Positions 51,809 to 60,006 of a stretch of 64,000 nt of DNA are shown piece by piece. The first letter of the stretch is position 1, and each line of letters starts with the position of its first letter. Origin of the DNA: Laedolimicola ammoniilytica (GTDB lineage Bacteria; Bacillota; Clostridia; Lachnospirales; Lachnospiraceae); NCBI RefSeq assembly GCF_025567165.1, contig NZ_JAOQKC010000015.1, forward strand, positions 1 to 64,000, read 5' to 3'. Below the pieces are notes generated by a model. That model made no database searches, was not told the origin of the DNA, and saw only the letters and a program-made list of their open reading frames with translations. The position numbers were made by a program, and so were the translations under genes.

Positions 51809-52597
51809 TTACTCAAAATCCCGGTTTAGCCGCTCATCAAGCTCTTTATCGCTTCCAATCACCCGGACATATTTTACAATTTCTTCTGCCGTCGGCTCCA
51901 CAGCCTGGTTCAGCAGACGCTCCAGCGACATGCTGCTCTCCACGCATTCCAGATTGACCTGGCCGTCCATGACAAGACCGCCCAGGCCTTTTCTCTGGCC
52001 GATGGCTGTTAAGAAGCCCTTCAGGAATTTCGCCTTGGCTTTCGCCGGGCACTGGAACAGCCGGATAGTCTTTTTAAAGCCGAGAATGCAGGCATCGATC
52101 TGGTCCGCTGTCACACCGTCCAGCACGGACGCGATGGCTTCTTCTGTGTCCAGATCCCGGACCAGATGACGGGTGCAGTTATGGGTCAGCGGATTCTTTC
52201 CATCTTCAATCATCAGCTCCCGGTCGAAATCGGTCTCGATTTCCAGATGCCCCAGTCCCCGCTCCTCCATGTAGCGTCCGATATAGGGATGACACTCGCT
52301 ATCCAGCATAAAATGACACATGAAACCGCACAGATAGGAAATCAGCACATAATTGGGCCGCTTCTGATACTGCTTTCTGGCATTTTCAAAAAAGGACAGC
52401 GCGGTCTGTCCGTGCATTTTCACGCCCAGCTGATTGATACGGTTTTTGCTGTAAGGCTTATAATAGAATAAGAGGTCCGGTCCGTGAAGGCCCAGCAGAT
52501 AGGCCGCCTTGTTTTCTTTTATCATTTCCCGTAATTCTCCGGGCAGCGCCCGATAGACTTTCTTTCCGAATATATAATGTGCGTAGGTTGCAGGCAT
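51809..52597 (-). CDS. Zinc-dependent phospholipase C family protein
   Basis: A 262-residue helical protein of the zinc-dependent phospholipase C/alpha-toxin N-domain family: MPATYAHYIFG at the start, GLHGPDLLFYY, FMCHFMLDSECHPYI and TDFDRELMIEDG supply His, Asp and Glu ligands. No signal peptide is visible, unlike secreted toxins, so it is a cytosolic or uncharacterised member. AAGGAAGGG precedes the ATG at 52595-52597. It is divergent from the Gly/Cys-rich gene. Confidence 0.82.
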   Translation of the reverse strand: MPATYAHYIFGKKVYRALPGELREMIKENKAAYLLGLHGPDLLFYYKPYSKNRINQLGVKMHGQTALSFFENARKQYQKRPNYVLISYLCGFMCHFMLDSECHPYIGRYMEERGLGHLEIETDFDRELMIEDGKNPLTHNCTRHLVRDLDTEEAIASVLDGVTADQIDACILGFKKTIRLFQCPAKAKAKFLKGFLTAIGQRKGLGGLVMDGQVNLECVESSMSLERLLNQAVEPTAEEIVKYVRVIGSDKELDERLNRDFE

Positions 52598-52654
52598 AAG
52601 TACCCTTCCTTTCTTCTGTATCTGTATTTTGTGCCGCATACGGCACTCTTAGCT

Positions 52655-52683
52655 ATTGTCTCACAGAATCTTCTTTCTTACAA
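52655..52683 (-). promoter_or_regulatory. Candidate promoter of the phospholipase C-like gene
   Basis: Minus strand: -35 TTGTAA (52678-52683), 17-base spacer, -10 GACAAT (52655-52660) with TG. A GTGCCG/CGGCAC hairpin (52631-52646) lies in the leader. Confidence 0.45.
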
Positions 52684-52717
52684 GCGTTATCCGGGTAAAA
52701 TTTCTGTTATCTTTTCT

Positions 52718-52745
52718 CACACTTTTCCCCCGGCGCACATACTAT
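52718..52745 (+). promoter_or_regulatory. Candidate sigma-K-like promoter of the Gly/Cys-rich gene
   Basis: CACA (52718-52721), 16-base spacer, CATACTATG (52738-52746), close to the sigma-K consensus mACm-N16-CATAnnnTA. The predicted start is about 30 bases before the ATG at 52784. Confidence 0.4.
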
Positions 52746-52783
52746 GGCAATATAAAATATTTCATTTTCCTGGAGGATTTCTT

Positions 52784-53047
52784 ATGAGTGATTTAACTGC
52801 TACGAACTGCGGGTGTGGTTGTGACAATGGGAACAACAGCTGCTGCAATACTCTGATTTGGCTGCTTCTTCTGACCTCCTGCTGTGGCAACGGCAATGGT
52901 TTTTTGGGCGGCAATGGCTGTGGCAATGGCTGTGGCAATGACAGCAGCTGGCTGTGGCTGATCCTGATTCTGTGCTGCTGCGGCGGCTGTGGAAACGGAC
53001 TTTTTGGTAACAACGGGTGTGGCTGCGGGAATGGATGCGGCTGTTAA
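52784..53047 (+). CDS. Small Gly/Cys-rich protein with a duplicated hydrophobic module
   Basis: An 87-residue protein with 17 cysteines and about a quarter glycine, opening MSDLTATNCGCGCDNG. Two segments are similar: TLIWLLLLTSCCGNGNGF (residues ~23-40) and SWLWLILILCCCGGCGNG (~55-72), each followed by a GNGCGNGCG-type tail, so a ~33-residue unit is duplicated. GGAGG precedes the ATG. Annotations such as high-cysteine spore-coat-like or chorion-like have been applied to similar proteins. With a sigma-K-like promoter, a spore coat or exosporium protein is a plausible guess only. Confidence 0.7.
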   Translation: MSDLTATNCGCGCDNGNNSCCNTLIWLLLLTSCCGNGNGFLGGNGCGNGCGNDSSWLWLILILCCCGGCGNGLFGNNGCGCGNGCGC

Positions 53048-53059
53048 TCAGCTTTTCCA

Positions 53060-53094
53060 GCGGGGAGAAACAAAGGTTTCCCCCCGCCCTTTTT
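53060..53094 (+). terminator. Intrinsic terminator of the Gly/Cys-rich gene
   Basis: A 12-bp stem with one mismatch (53060-53071 with 53076-53087), loop AAAG, and a T tract (53090-53094). Confidence 0.88.
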
Positions 53095-53175
53095 GTATCT
53101 GCTTTTTCTTATATTTTCGCCTGTTTCCCGCTCGTTTTTCTCAAATTCTTTCAAAAATTTGTGCAATCTGTACGC

Positions 53176-53204
53176 TTGTTTTTGGAATTCCCATATGCTA
53201 TGCT
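53176..53204 (+). promoter_or_regulatory. Candidate promoter of the repeat coiled-coil gene
   Basis: -35 TTGTTT (53176-53181), 17-base spacer, -10 TATGCT (53199-53204). The overlapping CATATGCTA (53192-53200) also matches a sigma-K -10, so the sigma factor is unclear. Confidence 0.45.
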
Positions 53205-53205
53205 C

Positions 53206-53224
53206 TCTATACAAAAGCGAAAGG
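53206..53224 (+). repeat. Direct repeat, left copy
   Basis: TCTATACAAAAGCGAAAGG, which ends inside the ribosome-binding site of the coiled-coil gene. An 18/19 identical copy lies just after the gene (53901-53919); extended to 53202 the match is 21 of 23. Confidence 0.8.
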
Positions 53225-53236
53225 AGGATATGCGCG

Positions 53237-53890
53237 GTGCTGGACGAAAAGGATTTGCAAATCCTGCAGTCAATGTTCCATCAAAACGAAGAACGATTCA
53301 AGACAGCTCTTGTTGAGACTGAGACCAATCTCCGTGGTGAATTCAAGACGGCTCTTGCTGAGACTGAGACCAATCTCCGTGGTGAATTCAAGACAGCTCT
53401 TGCTGAGACTGAGACCAATCTCCGTAGTGAATTCAAGACGGCTCTTGCTGAGACTGAGACCAATCTCCGTGGCGAATTCAAGACGGCTCTTGCTGAGACC
53501 GAGACCAATCTCCGTGGTGAATTCAAGACGGCTCTTGCTGAGACCGAGACCAATCTCCGTGGCGAATTCAAGACGGCTCTTGCTGAGACCGAGACCAATC
53601 TCCGTGGCGAATTCAAGACGGCTCTTGCTGAGACCGAGACTAGTCTCCGTGGCGAATTTGGCCGCATGTTAGACGAAAGAATTTCTCAGTCTGAAAATTC
53701 TGTTCTGAGTTACGTTGACTGGACTAGAGAAGAGCTGGAAAAGAAGCTTTCGGTTCTGGATGCCAAAGTAGATCAGTTATGGCAATATGGGAATCTCGTA
53801 AAACTGGAGTATCAGAATTCCGAAACATTTTTGAACATTGCCCTTGATTTGCAAAAAAGAGTTACTACTTTAGAAGCAAAAATTGCCTGA
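53237..53890 (+). CDS. Repeat coiled-coil protein with eight 15-residue units
   Basis: A 217-residue protein starting at GTG (53237), nine bases after AGGAGG. Residues 21-140 are eight almost identical units FKTALAETETNLRGE; changes are V for A in unit 1, S for G in unit 3 and S for N in unit 8. The C-terminal third is an ordinary coiled-coil region (VDWTREELEKKLSVLDAKV, KRVTTLEAKIA). No signal peptide or membrane segment. Unit-to-unit DNA identity implies recent expansion. I know similar short repeat proteins in Lachnospiraceae but no function. Confidence 0.75.
   Translation: MLDEKDLQILQSMFHQNEERFKTALVETETNLRGEFKTALAETETNLRGEFKTALAETETNLRSEFKTALAETETNLRGEFKTALAETETNLRGEFKTALAETETNLRGEFKTALAETETNLRGEFKTALAETETSLRGEFGRMLDERISQSENSVLSYVDWTREELEKKLSVLDAKVDQLWQYGNLVKLEYQNSETFLNIALDLQKRVTTLEAKIA
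53297..53656 (+). repeat. Eight tandem 45-bp repeats inside a coding region
   Basis: Eight contiguous 45-bp units, differing at a few bases (for example GAGACT/GAGACC, GGTGAA/GGCGAA). All changes keep the frame. The lengths are multiples of three, so slippage would change repeat number without breaking the gene. Not a CRISPR array: there are no spacers. Confidence 0.95.
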
Positions 53891-53900
53891 TAGCAGGCTA

Positions 53901-53919
53901 TCTATACAAAAGAGAAAGG
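53901..53919 (+). repeat. Direct repeat, right copy
   Basis: TCTATACAAAAGAGAAAGG, 11 bases after the stop of the coiled-coil gene; see the left copy at 53206. Confidence 0.8.
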
Positions 53920-53948
53920 GCAGCCTGGTTGGCTGCCATAATTTTTTT
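53919..53948 (+). terminator. Intrinsic terminator of the coiled-coil gene
   Basis: GGCAGCC/GGCTGCC stem (53919-53925, 53931-53937), loop TGGTT, then ATAATTTTTTT. Confidence 0.9.
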
Positions 53949-54004
53949 ATTCATACTTCTCCCCTTTTTCCATATATTTATTACAAAAAACCGGAGGCAC
54001 TCAG

Positions 54005-54409
54005 ATGAAGCCTGGTGATGAGCGCTATCGGATCCTATATGAGCTTCAGCACAAATGCAATGAACTGAATCGGAAAATTGACTCATTGATTCGTATGATG
54101 GAAATGCTGACAACTTATATGAAGTATTCCAGCATAATGACTGAAATGGCGGCTGTGCAGCCGTCTAAATCTGATTCTGATAGTGATTCTGATGACGGGC
54201 AGGTTCATTTTGATGACGCACCGGAAAGGAGTAATCATATGGAACCCAGGGAGTTTCAGAAAATTATGAATATGGCGAAGAATTCGGATCATCCGATGTC
54301 GGAGGGAGAATTTCAGGAGATTTTCAATACGCTTAAACAGGGGAAGTCAGAAGAGGAAGTGGCCCGGATGGAACAGATGGTGAAGCTGGCAAAAAGCTTC
54401 ATGAAATAA
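54005..54409 (+). CDS. Acidic hypothetical protein
   Basis: A 134-residue hydrophilic protein of unknown family. The N-terminal ~45 residues form a Met/Leu-rich helix (LNRKIDSLIRMMEMLTTYM), the middle is a Ser/Asp linker (SKSDSDSDSDDGQ), and the C-terminal ~55 residues are a helical segment (MEPREFQKIMNMA, EEEVARMEQMVKLAKSF). GGAGG lies seven bases upstream of the ATG. No signal or membrane segment. It lies between two terminators, so it is transcribed separately. A CATATATT box (53971-53978) is a possible sporulation-type -10. Confidence 0.65.
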   Translation: MKPGDERYRILYELQHKCNELNRKIDSLIRMMEMLTTYMKYSSIMTEMAAVQPSKSDSDSDSDDGQVHFDDAPERSNHMEPREFQKIMNMAKNSDHPMSEGEFQEIFNTLKQGKSEEEVARMEQMVKLAKSFMK

Positions 54410-54433
54410 GGGGCTGTAACAGCCCCTACTCTT
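54410..54433. terminator. Bidirectional terminator between the acidic protein and ClC genes
   Basis: GGGGCTG (54410-54416), loop TAA, CAGCCCC (54420-54426), followed on the plus strand by TACTCTTTTG. It overlaps the stop of the ClC gene on the minus strand. Confidence 0.7.
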
Positions 54434-55754
54434 TTGCGTTGCGATTGATAAATTTGGTTTTCACCTTGGAATACATAATCTTCTGACTGCGGTACAGCCC
54501 ATAATATCCGGACTGCATATAGCTGATAGCGATTGCGATAAAGTAAAAGGGGGCTCCTTCGAAGCCGAACATCTCCAGACTGATAAGCAGAGAAGAAATG
54601 GGGCTGTTGGTAACGCCGCAAAATACGGCCGCCATACCGCAGGCGCCTGCCAGAGATGGGGAAATATGTAAAATCTGTCCCATCAGACAGCCGAAGGTGG
54701 CTCCCACAAAGAAGGTAGGAACAATCTCGCCGCCTTTAAAGCCGCCGGACAGCGTAATTGCCGTGAACAGGATCTTCAGTAAAAATGCCGCCCAGAATAC
54801 CTGCTGCTCTACCACGGCGCGCTCCACCACTTGCATACCGGTTCCCAGATAATCCGTGGTTCCTAAAGCAAGGGTCAGAAGGATAATCAGAGCGCCGGAC
54901 ACCAGCGGACGCACAAAGGCATTCTGAATCTTTTCCGCGAACAGTTCCTCTGTCTTATGCAGCACCACGCAGAACAGAATACTGACTGCCGCGCAGCACA
55001 GACCCAGAACCATAATCTTGAACCCGTTGACCGGATTCAGTTCCGGCAAAACGCCTAACGCGAAGCGCTCTCCGGTCAGTCCGAAATGACAGGCAACCCC
55101 ATAGGCAATATAGGACGCCACCACGCAGGGCACCAGGGCTGCGTAATGCATGATTCCCACACTGACAACCTCCATGGAGAACACCGTGGCCGCCATGGGC
55201 GTGCCAAACAGGGCGGAAAAGGCTGCGCTCATTCCGGCCATAATCATAACGCGCCGGTCATTTTCATCAATCCGCAGAATTCTGCCCAAAAAGTTTCCGA
55301 TGCTGCCTCCCAGCTGCAGAGCCGCGCCCTCGCGTCCTGCGGAGCCGCCGAACAGATGGGTCAGAATGGTGGAAATGAAGATCAGCGGCGCTGTCTTCAG
55401 TGGAATCTCACGCTCTGCGTGGATCGCGTCCAGCACCATATTGGTGCTGCTCCGCTCCTGCTTCCGCTCCCATTGATACATCCAGACAATCAGGACTCCC
55501 GCGAAGGGCAGTCCGTAGAGAATCCAGGGGTGCTCCATTCGGAAGGCAGTTGCCATAGATACGCCCTTTCCAAAGGCCGTTCCCACCAATCCCAGGGCTA
55601 TTCCAGTCAGAGCCGCGAATACCAGCCACTTAATCAGAACGACTAATCGGTTCCAGATCGTAATCCGGAACCGATTCTCAAGCTGCGGGAGAACACCCTC
55701 CCGCAGCTCTTCTGTGTTTTCAGTTTTTATCTCGTTTTGCTTCTGTTCATCCAT
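54426..55754 (-). CDS. ClC family chloride channel/transporter
   Basis: A 442-residue ClC protein with about 10-12 helices. The selectivity and gating motifs are visible: GSAGREGAALQ (the gating glutamate is the E of GREG), and GGFKGGEIVPTFFVGATFG. The GSxxP serine motif of the first half is not obvious to me. It should be a Cl-/H+ antiporter or channel for ion or acid homeostasis. It overlaps leuS by one base (TAATG) and so is translated with it. Confidence 0.92.
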   Translation of the reverse strand: MDEQKQNEIKTENTEELREGVLPQLENRFRITIWNRLVVLIKWLVFAALTGIALGLVGTAFGKGVSMATAFRMEHPWILYGLPFAGVLIVWMYQWERKQERSSTNMVLDAIHAEREIPLKTAPLIFISTILTHLFGGSAGREGAALQLGGSIGNFLGRILRIDENDRRVMIMAGMSAAFSALFGTPMAATVFSMEVVSVGIMHYAALVPCVVASYIAYGVACHFGLTGERFALGVLPELNPVNGFKIMVLGLCCAAVSILFCVVLHKTEELFAEKIQNAFVRPLVSGALIILLTLALGTTDYLGTGMQVVERAVVEQQVFWAAFLLKILFTAITLSGGFKGGEIVPTFFVGATFGCLMGQILHISPSLAGACGMAAVFCGVTNSPISSLLISLEMFGFEGAPFYFIAIAISYMQSGYYGLYRSQKIMYSKVKTKFINRNAKE

Positions 55755-58171
55755 TAGGGCTTTACCACAATATTAATGATTCTTCCGGGCACATAAATCT
55801 CTTTTACAATTGTACCCTTCAGCCAGTCTGCTACGATTTCTTTTCCTGCCGCAATGGCCTCGTCCTTGGATACGCTGGTGGACAGGGTTACCGTTCCGCG
55901 GGTCTTGCCGTTGACCTGAACCGCGATCTCGATCTCGTCGTCCTTCATGGCTTCCTCATCAGCATCCGGCCAGCCGTGTCCGAAGACGGTCTCGCTGTGA
56001 CCGAGCTGCTCCCAGAGCTCCTCTGCGATATGGGGCGCGAACGGAGCAATCAGCGTAACGGCTGTCTCCAGGGTCTCCTTATCCAGACCATCCTGACGCT
56101 TTGCCAGATCGATCAGCTTATTGTTGTACTCCATGAAGCCGGAAATAACCGTATTCAGGCTGAAGCTGTTCAGACGGGTGGTGATGTCATAAACCATCTT
56201 GTGACGGAGCTTCACACTCTCCGGAGTCTCCTTTGTTTCCTTGTCCTTATTGTCCAGAACCAGGTTCCAGAAACGCTTCAAGAAACGGGATACACCGTCG
56301 ATGCCTCTGTCGTCCCACTCTGCGTCCAGCTCGGGCGGTCCGACGAACATCTCATACATCCGGAGCGCGTCACAGCCATAATCGCGGATCAAATCATCCG
56401 GGGAAACCACATTTCCCTTGGACTTACTCATCTTGATACCGTTCTTACCGGTAATCATACCCTGATTGAACAGCTTGGTAAACGGCTCGTCAAAGTCTAC
56501 CACTCCGATATCATGCAGGAACTTGGTATAGAAACGGGAGTACAGCAGATGAAGTACCGCGTGCTCCACACCGCCGATGTACATATCAACCGGCAGATAC
56601 TTGTCAGCCTTTTCACGGCTTACCAGCTCTTCATCGTTATGGTTGTCCACGTAACGCAGGAAATACCAGGAGGAACCTGCCCACTGGGGCATGGTGTTGG
56701 TCTCTCTCTTTGCAGGCGCGCCGCAGCAGGGACAGGTGGTATTCACCCACTCGTCAATGGCAGCCAGCGGAGACTCTCCGGTGCCGGTGGGCTGATAGCT
56801 GTCAACCTCCGGTAGCTCCAGGGGAAGCTGATCCTCCGGAACCGGAACATTACCGCACTTGGGGCAGTGGATAATCGGGATCGGCTCGCCCCAGTAGCGC
56901 TGACGGGAGAATACCCAGTCACGCAGCTTGTAGTTGACCGTCTTTTTACCTACGCCCATTTTCTCGATGATAAGCGGAGCTTCCTTCTTCAGCACTGCGG
57001 ATTCCATACCATTCCAGTCGCCGGAATTGATCATGGTTCCACTTGCCTCTGTGTAAGCCTCTGTCATATTCTCGATTTCCTTGCCATCCTTTGCGATAAC
57101 CTGGATGATCGGAATATTGAATTTCTTCGCGAATTCAAAGTCACGGTCGTCATGGGCCGGTACACACATGATCGCGCCGGTACCATAATCAGCCAGTACG
57201 TAATCGGAAAGCCAGATGGGAACTTTTGCTCCGTTGATGGGATTGATGGCATAGCTTCCAGTGAATACGCCGGTCTTCTCCTTGTCCTGTACACGGTCCA
57301 CGTTAGAACGCATGGAGGACTTGAATATATAATCCTCTACAGCGGCTCTGGTCTCATCGGTCGCCAGCTTGGAAGCCAGCGCGTGCTCCGGAGCCAGCAC
57401 CATGAAGGTAGCGCCGTGCAGGGTATCCGGACGGGTAGTGTATACAGTAATGGTCTCATCGCTGTTCTCCACCTTGAAATCTACCTCAGCACCGTAAGAC
57501 TTACCAATCCAGTCAGTCTGCATCTTCTTAACCTTCTCCGGCCAGTCCAGCTTATCCAGATCGTCCAGAAGTCTGTCTGCGTATGCGGTAATCTTCAGCA
57601 TCCACTGACGCAGGTTTTTCTTGGTAACCGGGGTGCCGCAACGCTCGCAGCAGCCGTTGACTACTTCCTCATTGGCCAGACCGGTCTTACAGGACGGGCA
57701 CCAGTTGATGGGGAACTCCTTCTCGTATGCCAGACCCTTCTTGAACATCTGTACAAAGATCCACTGGGTCCACTTGTAGAACTTCGGATCCGTCGTATTT
57801 ACTTCCATATCCCAGTCGTAAAGAGCAGCGATATCGTTGATCTGTCTCTTGATATTGGCCACATTCTCTGCAGTAGACTTTGCCGGATGTACGCCCATCT
57901 TGATGGCGTAGTTCTCAGCCGGAAGTCCGAATGCGTCCCATCCCATGGGATGAATGATGTAATGTCCCTGCATCAGCTTGTAACGGCTCCATACATCACT
58001 GATCACATAACCTCTCCAGTGACCTACATGAAGTCCGTTGCCTGACGGATACGGGAACATATCCAGACAATAGTATTTCGGTTTTTTTCCGTCGTTGACG
58101 TTCACCGGATGCTCTTCCCAGTGTTTCCGCCATTTCTCTTCCACCGCGTGGTGGTTAAATGGTACTGCCAT
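55754..58171 (-). CDS. leuS: Leucyl-tRNA synthetase
   Basis: An 805-residue class I synthetase. The HIGH motif is GNGLHVGHWRGY (near residue 43-54) and KMSKSKGNVVSP lies near residue 560; a zinc-binding-like Cys cluster (CPSCKTGLANEEVVNGCCERCG, here only the ends count) and the connective editing domain between them are present. It charges tRNA-Leu. No T-box leader was found; the upstream gap is only about 100 bases and holds an ordinary promoter. Confidence 0.96.
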   Translation of the reverse strand: MAVPFNHHAVEEKWRKHWEEHPVNVNDGKKPKYYCLDMFPYPSGNGLHVGHWRGYVISDVWSRYKLMQGHYIIHPMGWDAFGLPAENYAIKMGVHPAKSTAENVANIKRQINDIAALYDWDMEVNTTDPKFYKWTQWIFVQMFKKGLAYEKEFPINWCPSCKTGLANEEVVNGCCERCGTPVTKKNLRQWMLKITAYADRLLDDLDKLDWPEKVKKMQTDWIGKSYGAEVDFKVENSDETITVYTTRPDTLHGATFMVLAPEHALASKLATDETRAAVEDYIFKSSMRSNVDRVQDKEKTGVFTGSYAINPINGAKVPIWLSDYVLADYGTGAIMCVPAHDDRDFEFAKKFNIPIIQVIAKDGKEIENMTEAYTEASGTMINSGDWNGMESAVLKKEAPLIIEKMGVGKKTVNYKLRDWVFSRQRYWGEPIPIIHCPKCGNVPVPEDQLPLELPEVDSYQPTGTGESPLAAIDEWVNTTCPCCGAPAKRETNTMPQWAGSSWYFLRYVDNHNDEELVSREKADKYLPVDMYIGGVEHAVLHLLYSRFYTKFLHDIGVVDFDEPFTKLFNQGMITGKNGIKMSKSKGNVVSPDDLIRDYGCDALRMYEMFVGPPELDAEWDDRGIDGVSRFLKRFWNLVLDNKDKETKETPESVKLRHKMVYDITTRLNSFSLNTVISGFMEYNNKLIDLAKRQDGLDKETLETAVTLIAPFAPHIAEELWEQLGHSETVFGHGWPDADEEAMKDDEIEIAVQVNGKTRGTVTLSTSVSKDEAIAAGKEIVADWLKGTIVKEIYVPGRIINIVVKP

Positions 58172-58228
58172 TTTTTTCCACTCCTCTTATCTTAATTGCT
58201 TCGTAAAAATAAATTTCCACTGCATTTT

Positions 58229-58256
58229 ATCATATCACACCAGACCGCTTTGTCAA
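58229..58256 (-). promoter_or_regulatory. Promoter of leuS
   Basis: Minus strand: -35 TTGACA (58251-58256), 16-base spacer, -10 TATGAT (58229-58234) with TG. Confidence 0.72.
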
Positions 58257-58269
58257 GCAAAATCCGAGT

Positions 58270-60006
58270 TTACACAGCCCACTGGCTGTTGTACAGCTCT
58301 GTGTAAAAGCCCCCTGCCGCAAGCAGACTCTCATGGGTACCCTGCTCGATAATCTGTCCGTCCCGCATAACGAGAATCACATCTGCCTCCCGGATGGTAG
58401 ACAGCCGGTGGGCTACGATGAAGCTGGTACGCCCCTCCATCATTTTCGCAAAGGCGTTCTGAATCCGAAGCTCCGTGCGGGTGTCAATGCTGGAGGTGGC
58501 CTCGTCCAGAATCAGCATGGGCGGCAGACACAGCATAACCCGGGCAATACACAGCAGCTGCTTCTGGCCCTGGGAAAGACTTCCGCCGTCCTCCGAAAGC
58601 ACCGTGTCATAGCCCTTCGGCAGACGCCGGATAAAGCTGTGGGCGTGGGAGGCCTTCGCCGCCTCGATAATCTCTTCCTCCGTGGCGTCCGGCTTTCCAT
58701 AGGAAATGTTGTCGCGAACCGTCGCGGATTTCAGCCAGGTCTCCTGCAATACCATACCGTACTGCTGCCGCAGATTTTCCCGGGTCAGCTCCTGAATGGG
58801 CGTTCCGTCCACGGAAATGCAGCCTGCATCCACGTCGTAGAACCGCATCAGCAGATTGATGAGTGTGCTTTTTCCACAGCCGGTGGGACCCACGATGGCG
58901 ATTCTCTGGCCGGGCTTTACATGCAGATTCAGGTTCTTTATCAGTTCTCTGTCCTTCGTATAGGAGAACTCTACATGTTCCAGATCCACACTGCCCTCTG
59001 CCTTCTCGATACAGGGGCCGTCCGCAGGATCCGCGCTCATGGGCTCCTGGTCGATAAAATCAAAGACACGCTCCGCGCAGGCCAGGGCATTCTGAAGCTC
59101 GGTGACTACACCGGAGATCTCATTAAAGGGCTTAGTGTACTGATTGGCATAGCTTAAGAAGCAGGAAAGCTGACCCACGCTCAATCCTCCCCGGATAGCC
59201 GCGAAAGCGCCTGCCACGCCCACACCTGCGTAAACCATGCTGTTGACAAACCGGGTAGCCGGGTTGGTAATGGAAGAATAGAAAATCGCACGCAGGCTGT
59301 GCTTCTGCAGCTGCCGGTTGATCGCATCAAACTGCGCAATGGCTTCTTCTTCATGCCCAAAAGCTTTGACTACCTTCTGATTTCCCACCATCTCATCGAT
59401 GAGTCCGGTGAGCTCGCCCCGGGTCTCGGACTGGAGCTTGAACATGCTGTGGGTCCGCCGGGCGATAAAGCTGGCCACCAGAAGGGACAGCGGCGTAATG
59501 CAGACCACCACCAGCGTAATGCCCACATTGACCGAGAGCATGAACAGCAGAGTTCCCAGAATCGTCATCACGCCTGTAAATAACTGGGTGAATCCCATCA
59601 GCAGGCCGTCGGAAAACTGGTCGATATCCGCAATCAGACGGCTGACGATGTCGCCCTGTGGATGGCTATCGATATAGCTCAGGGGCAGATCCTGCATATG
59701 GTCAAAGGCCTCGGTCCGCACGTCCATCACGACCTTATAAGTGATATGGTTGTTGCAGAGGTTCATGAGCCACTGGAATACAGAGGTGGATCCGATGATG
59801 ACGCCCAGCTTTGTCAGAAGCTTTAACAGGGCCGCAAAGTCTACCGCTCCCTTTCCCATCATATAGTCGATGGCGTCTCCGGTGAGAATCGGCGCATACA
59901 GGGTCAGGGCCACGGTCAGAACCGCCAGCAGGATGGACGCCAGCAGATACAATCGATACCCTTCGATATAGCAAAGGACTCTTTTTAATGTGGATTTACG
60001 CTTCAT
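58270..60006 (-). CDS. ABC exporter half-transporter, canonical ATP site (second subunit)
   Basis: A 578-residue half-transporter: six membrane helices (residues ~15-300) and a C-terminal ABC domain. Walker A GPTGCGKST, signature SLSQGQ, Walker B LILDEATSSID with the catalytic glutamate, and H-loop VAHRLSTI are all canonical. It pairs with the preceding gene, overlapping it by 11 bases, to form a heterodimeric multidrug/lipid exporter of the BmrCD type. The ATG at 60004-60006 follows GGAGGAAAAGG. Substrate unknown. Confidence 0.92.
   Translation of the reverse strand: MKRKSTLKRVLCYIEGYRLYLLASILLAVLTVALTLYAPILTGDAIDYMMGKGAVDFAALLKLLTKLGVIIGSTSVFQWLMNLCNNHITYKVVMDVRTEAFDHMQDLPLSYIDSHPQGDIVSRLIADIDQFSDGLLMGFTQLFTGVMTILGTLLFMLSVNVGITLVVVCITPLSLLVASFIARRTHSMFKLQSETRGELTGLIDEMVGNQKVVKAFGHEEEAIAQFDAINRQLQKHSLRAIFYSSITNPATRFVNSMVYAGVGVAGAFAAIRGGLSVGQLSCFLSYANQYTKPFNEISGVVTELQNALACAERVFDFIDQEPMSADPADGPCIEKAEGSVDLEHVEFSYTKDRELIKNLNLHVKPGQRIAIVGPTGCGKSTLINLLMRFYDVDAGCISVDGTPIQELTRENLRQQYGMVLQETWLKSATVRDNISYGKPDATEEEIIEAAKASHAHSFIRRLPKGYDTVLSEDGGSLSQGQKQLLCIARVMLCLPPMLILDEATSSIDTRTELRIQNAFAKMMEGRTSFIVAHRLSTIREADVILVMRDGQIIEQGTHESLLAAGGFYTELYNSQWAV

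Noticed and set aside
53297..53656. CRISPR array
   Set aside because: The units are contiguous and coding, with no spacers and no cas genes nearby.
53281..53667. Long open frames on the other strand and in another plus frame over the 45-bp repeats
   Set aside because: They are shadows of the tandem repeat, open because the unit lacks stops in those frames; no ribosome-binding sites or family resemblance.
58172..58269. T-box leader for leuS
   Set aside because: The gap is only 98 bases, carries an ordinary promoter, and shows no specifier or T-box sequence.
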